Of a stretch of 64,000 bases of DNA, positions 62,687 to 64,000 are shown one piece after another (the stretch's first letter is position 1; each line of letters begins with the position of its first letter). The position numbers and the translations under genes were made by a program. The notes under the pieces are model-generated. The model was not told where the DNA came from and made no database searches. It saw nothing but the letters and a program-made list of their open reading frames with translations. Origin of the DNA: an uncultured Erythrobacter sp. (GTDB lineage: Bacteria; Pseudomonadota; Alphaproteobacteria; Sphingomonadales; Sphingomonadaceae). Where the stretch lies: the NCBI RefSeq assembly GCF_947497915.1, contig NZ_CANMIJ010000001.1:1733611-1797610 (forward strand), in the 5' to 3' direction.

Positions 62687-64000
62687 TGCGTATCCTTAAG
62701 CAAAGGCTCGCCAGGAAGCGCGCCGGTATATGCCCCGCCAGTAATGACAGGAACGCCGTTGACGTAAAGGTGCTGTACCCCGCTCGAAAGCGCACGCGGA
62801 GCGGAATAGTTCGCATTGGGCGCGAAAGTCGAAGGATCAAAGATCACCACATCTGCGTGATATCCGACCTTAAGATAGCCGCGACGATCTAGGCCAATGA
62901 TATCCGCGGTCTTGCCGGTAGACCGCCGGATAAACCGGGCGATGCCCATTTGGGCCTCACCGTGCACAAGGTCGCGGTAAGCCTTGGGGAAACTGCCATA
63001 TTTGCGCGGGTGGCCATTTGATCCGTCAGAGCCGGTGACGACCCATTCCTGATCCGCAAAGGCAGCAATGTCCTGTGCGCTCATATTGAAAGAGGCCAGA
63101 CGGGCATCGCCCATGCGCAAAACATCAATCGCGGCATCGGCCGGCGACACTTCGCGCATTTCCGCCAGCTGTGCGAGCGTCTTTCCAACCGGCGCATCGG
63201 ACCCTGACAATCGTCCCGTAATCAGCAGCCGGTCGGCGCCGCCGCGGCGCTCGATTGCCGCTGCGATACCAGCGCGGATAGCGGGGATCTGCGCAGGATC
63301 GCCGAGCCGCTCACGCAAAGCAGGAAGCCCGCCTTCGAGCGCGTCTCTCGGCACAAGCGCGCTTGATATGCGGGTCCCCGATGCCTCCCATGGATATTGA
63401 TCCGCCGTAACGCGCTGTCCGGAGGCTTGCGCCTCTTCGATCATAGCGATCATGCGGGCACTGTGGCCCCAAACCGCCGGACCAAGAGCTTTTATATGCG
63501 CGATATGGACGGGTAGATCCGCCCGGCGCCCAATTTCGAGTGTCTCGGCCACCGCGCCTGTGACAGTGACATTATAGGTGCTCTCGTCACGCATGTGAGT
63601 ATCATAATACCCGCCCGCTTCGCCTGCGACTTTGGCAAGCGCGACGACCTCATCTGTTTGGGAGTAGCTTTGCGGGACATAGTAGAGTCCGGCTGAAAGT
63701 CCCCATGCGCCTTCGCACATGGCAGTGCCAACCAAGCTTTTCATTTTCGCCAGTTCGGCTTGGGTCGGCGCACGGTTTGCCTTGGCTAGAACAGCTTCTC
63801 GCACCGGTCCAAAGCCGACTAGGTAGGCGGCGTTCGTACCGATACCGTTGGCTTTTGCCGCCCCCGCAATCGCTGCAATGTCCGGCTTACCCCCGCCATC
63901 ATTGCCGATCACAACAGTTGTCACACCCTGAAACGCGAACGGCAGATTGGCGCGCCGTTTGGCCGTGTCTGAGGCTAGGTCTGATCCGGCATGCGTATGC
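62680..64000 (-). CDS. N-acyl-D-amino-acid deacylase-type amidohydrolase (5' end outside window)
   Basis: The frame is open from the right edge and the first readable residues are HTHAGSDLASDT, the HxH metal-binding start of the amidohydrolase superfamily, so the beginning lies beyond 64000. Later it has GGGKPDIAAIAGAAKANGIG, the SAGLYYVPQSYSQTDEVVAL segment, and HMRDESTYNV and VHIAHIKALG blocks. The C-terminal GYHADVVIFDPSTFAP is typical of D-aminoacylases. It would release free D-amino acids from N-acyl forms; together with the DadA-like enzyme this suggests their breakdown. Its stop overlaps the symporter start. Confidence 0.87.
   Translation of the reverse strand, partial: HTHAGSDLASDTAKRRANLPFAFQGVTTVVIGNDGGGKPDIAAIAGAAKANGIGTNAAYLVGFGPVREAVLAKANRAPTQAELAKMKSLVGTAMCEGAWGLSAGLYYVPQSYSQTDEVVALAKVAGEAGGYYDTHMRDESTYNVTVTGAVAETLEIGRRADLPVHIAHIKALGPAVWGHSARMIAMIEEAQASGQRVTADQYPWEASGTRISSALVPRDALEGGLPALRERLGDPAQIPAIRAGIAAAIERRGGADRLLITGRLSGSDAPVGKTLAQLAEMREVSPADAAIDVLRMGDARLASFNMSAQDIAAFADQEWVVTGSDGSNGHPRKYGSFPKAYRDLVHGEAQMGIARFIRRSTGKTADIIGLDRRGYLKVGYHADVVIFDPSTFAPNANYSAPRALSSGVQHLYVNGVPVITGGAYTGALPGEPLLKDTQC

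Overview
The window reads as chromosomal DNA of an aerobic alphaproteobacterium. The best fit is Sphingomonadales, near Erythrobacteraceae. This is inferred from gene content (DsbD and CcdA thiol systems, Anbu operon, bacterial alternative oxidase, hemC-hemD followed by a mitofilin/HemX-like gene, reduced VirB locus), from moderately high GC, and from tight ATGA/GTGA/TGATG gene overlaps with several TTG starts. No rRNA, tRNA, insertion sequence or CRISPR array was seen.

Layout. 1-627: 5' part of a patatin-like lipoprotein gene in visibly lower-GC DNA. 728-6401: SDR enzyme, PutP symporter, a thioredoxin/CcdA pair, a VOC protein, an extensin-like lipoprotein and a LuxR regulator with a degenerate receiver. 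6582-10614: four-gene Anbu operon (Anbu, transglutaminase, alpha-E, ATP-grasp). 10693-24535: alpha/beta hydrolase, DUF3617-like lipoprotein, uvrB, DsbD-like reductase, UbiH-like hydroxylase, mitofilin-like protein, hemD, hemC, then tsaD-gpsA-flippase. 24681-27558: VWA lipoprotein behind paired palindromes, a membrane-anchored helix-hairpin-helix protein and a stand-alone receiver. 27618-37728: carbon and energy metabolism (acs, glutaryl-CoA dehydrogenase, maleylacetoacetate isomerase, FAH-family hydrolase, alternative oxidase, alanine dehydrogenase, semialdehyde dehydrogenase, lactate-oxidising flavoprotein). 37807-40251: DCC protein, YbjN-like protein and two tandem secreted tail-collar proteins.

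40348-46439 is the most unusual region, a RiPP locus resembling lasso peptide clusters. It has a 50-residue precursor, an asparagine-synthetase-like cyclase, a PqqD/RRE protein, an HPr-kinase-like protein, a nucleotidyltransferase and a sulfotransferase. The usual B2 leader peptidase and a dedicated exporter are not present in the window. A decayed second precursor lies just upstream of the intact one. The enzymes suggest a peptide that is cyclised and then phosphorylated, nucleotidylated or sulfated, which is inference.

46596-53939 is a compact VirB3-B4-B6-B8-B9-B10-B11 type IV secretion operon with no VirB1, B2, B5, B7 or VirD4 in view. 53953-57172 holds a membrane protein, an AGE-family epimerase and an exported hydrolase. 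57176-64000 looks like a catabolic locus: DASS dicarboxylate transporter, exported fumarase-superfamily lyase, DadA-like oxidase, dicarboxylate/amino-acid symporter, and an N-acyl-D-amino-acid deacylase running off the right edge. Function calls come from motifs and family recognition by eye; no database search was run.
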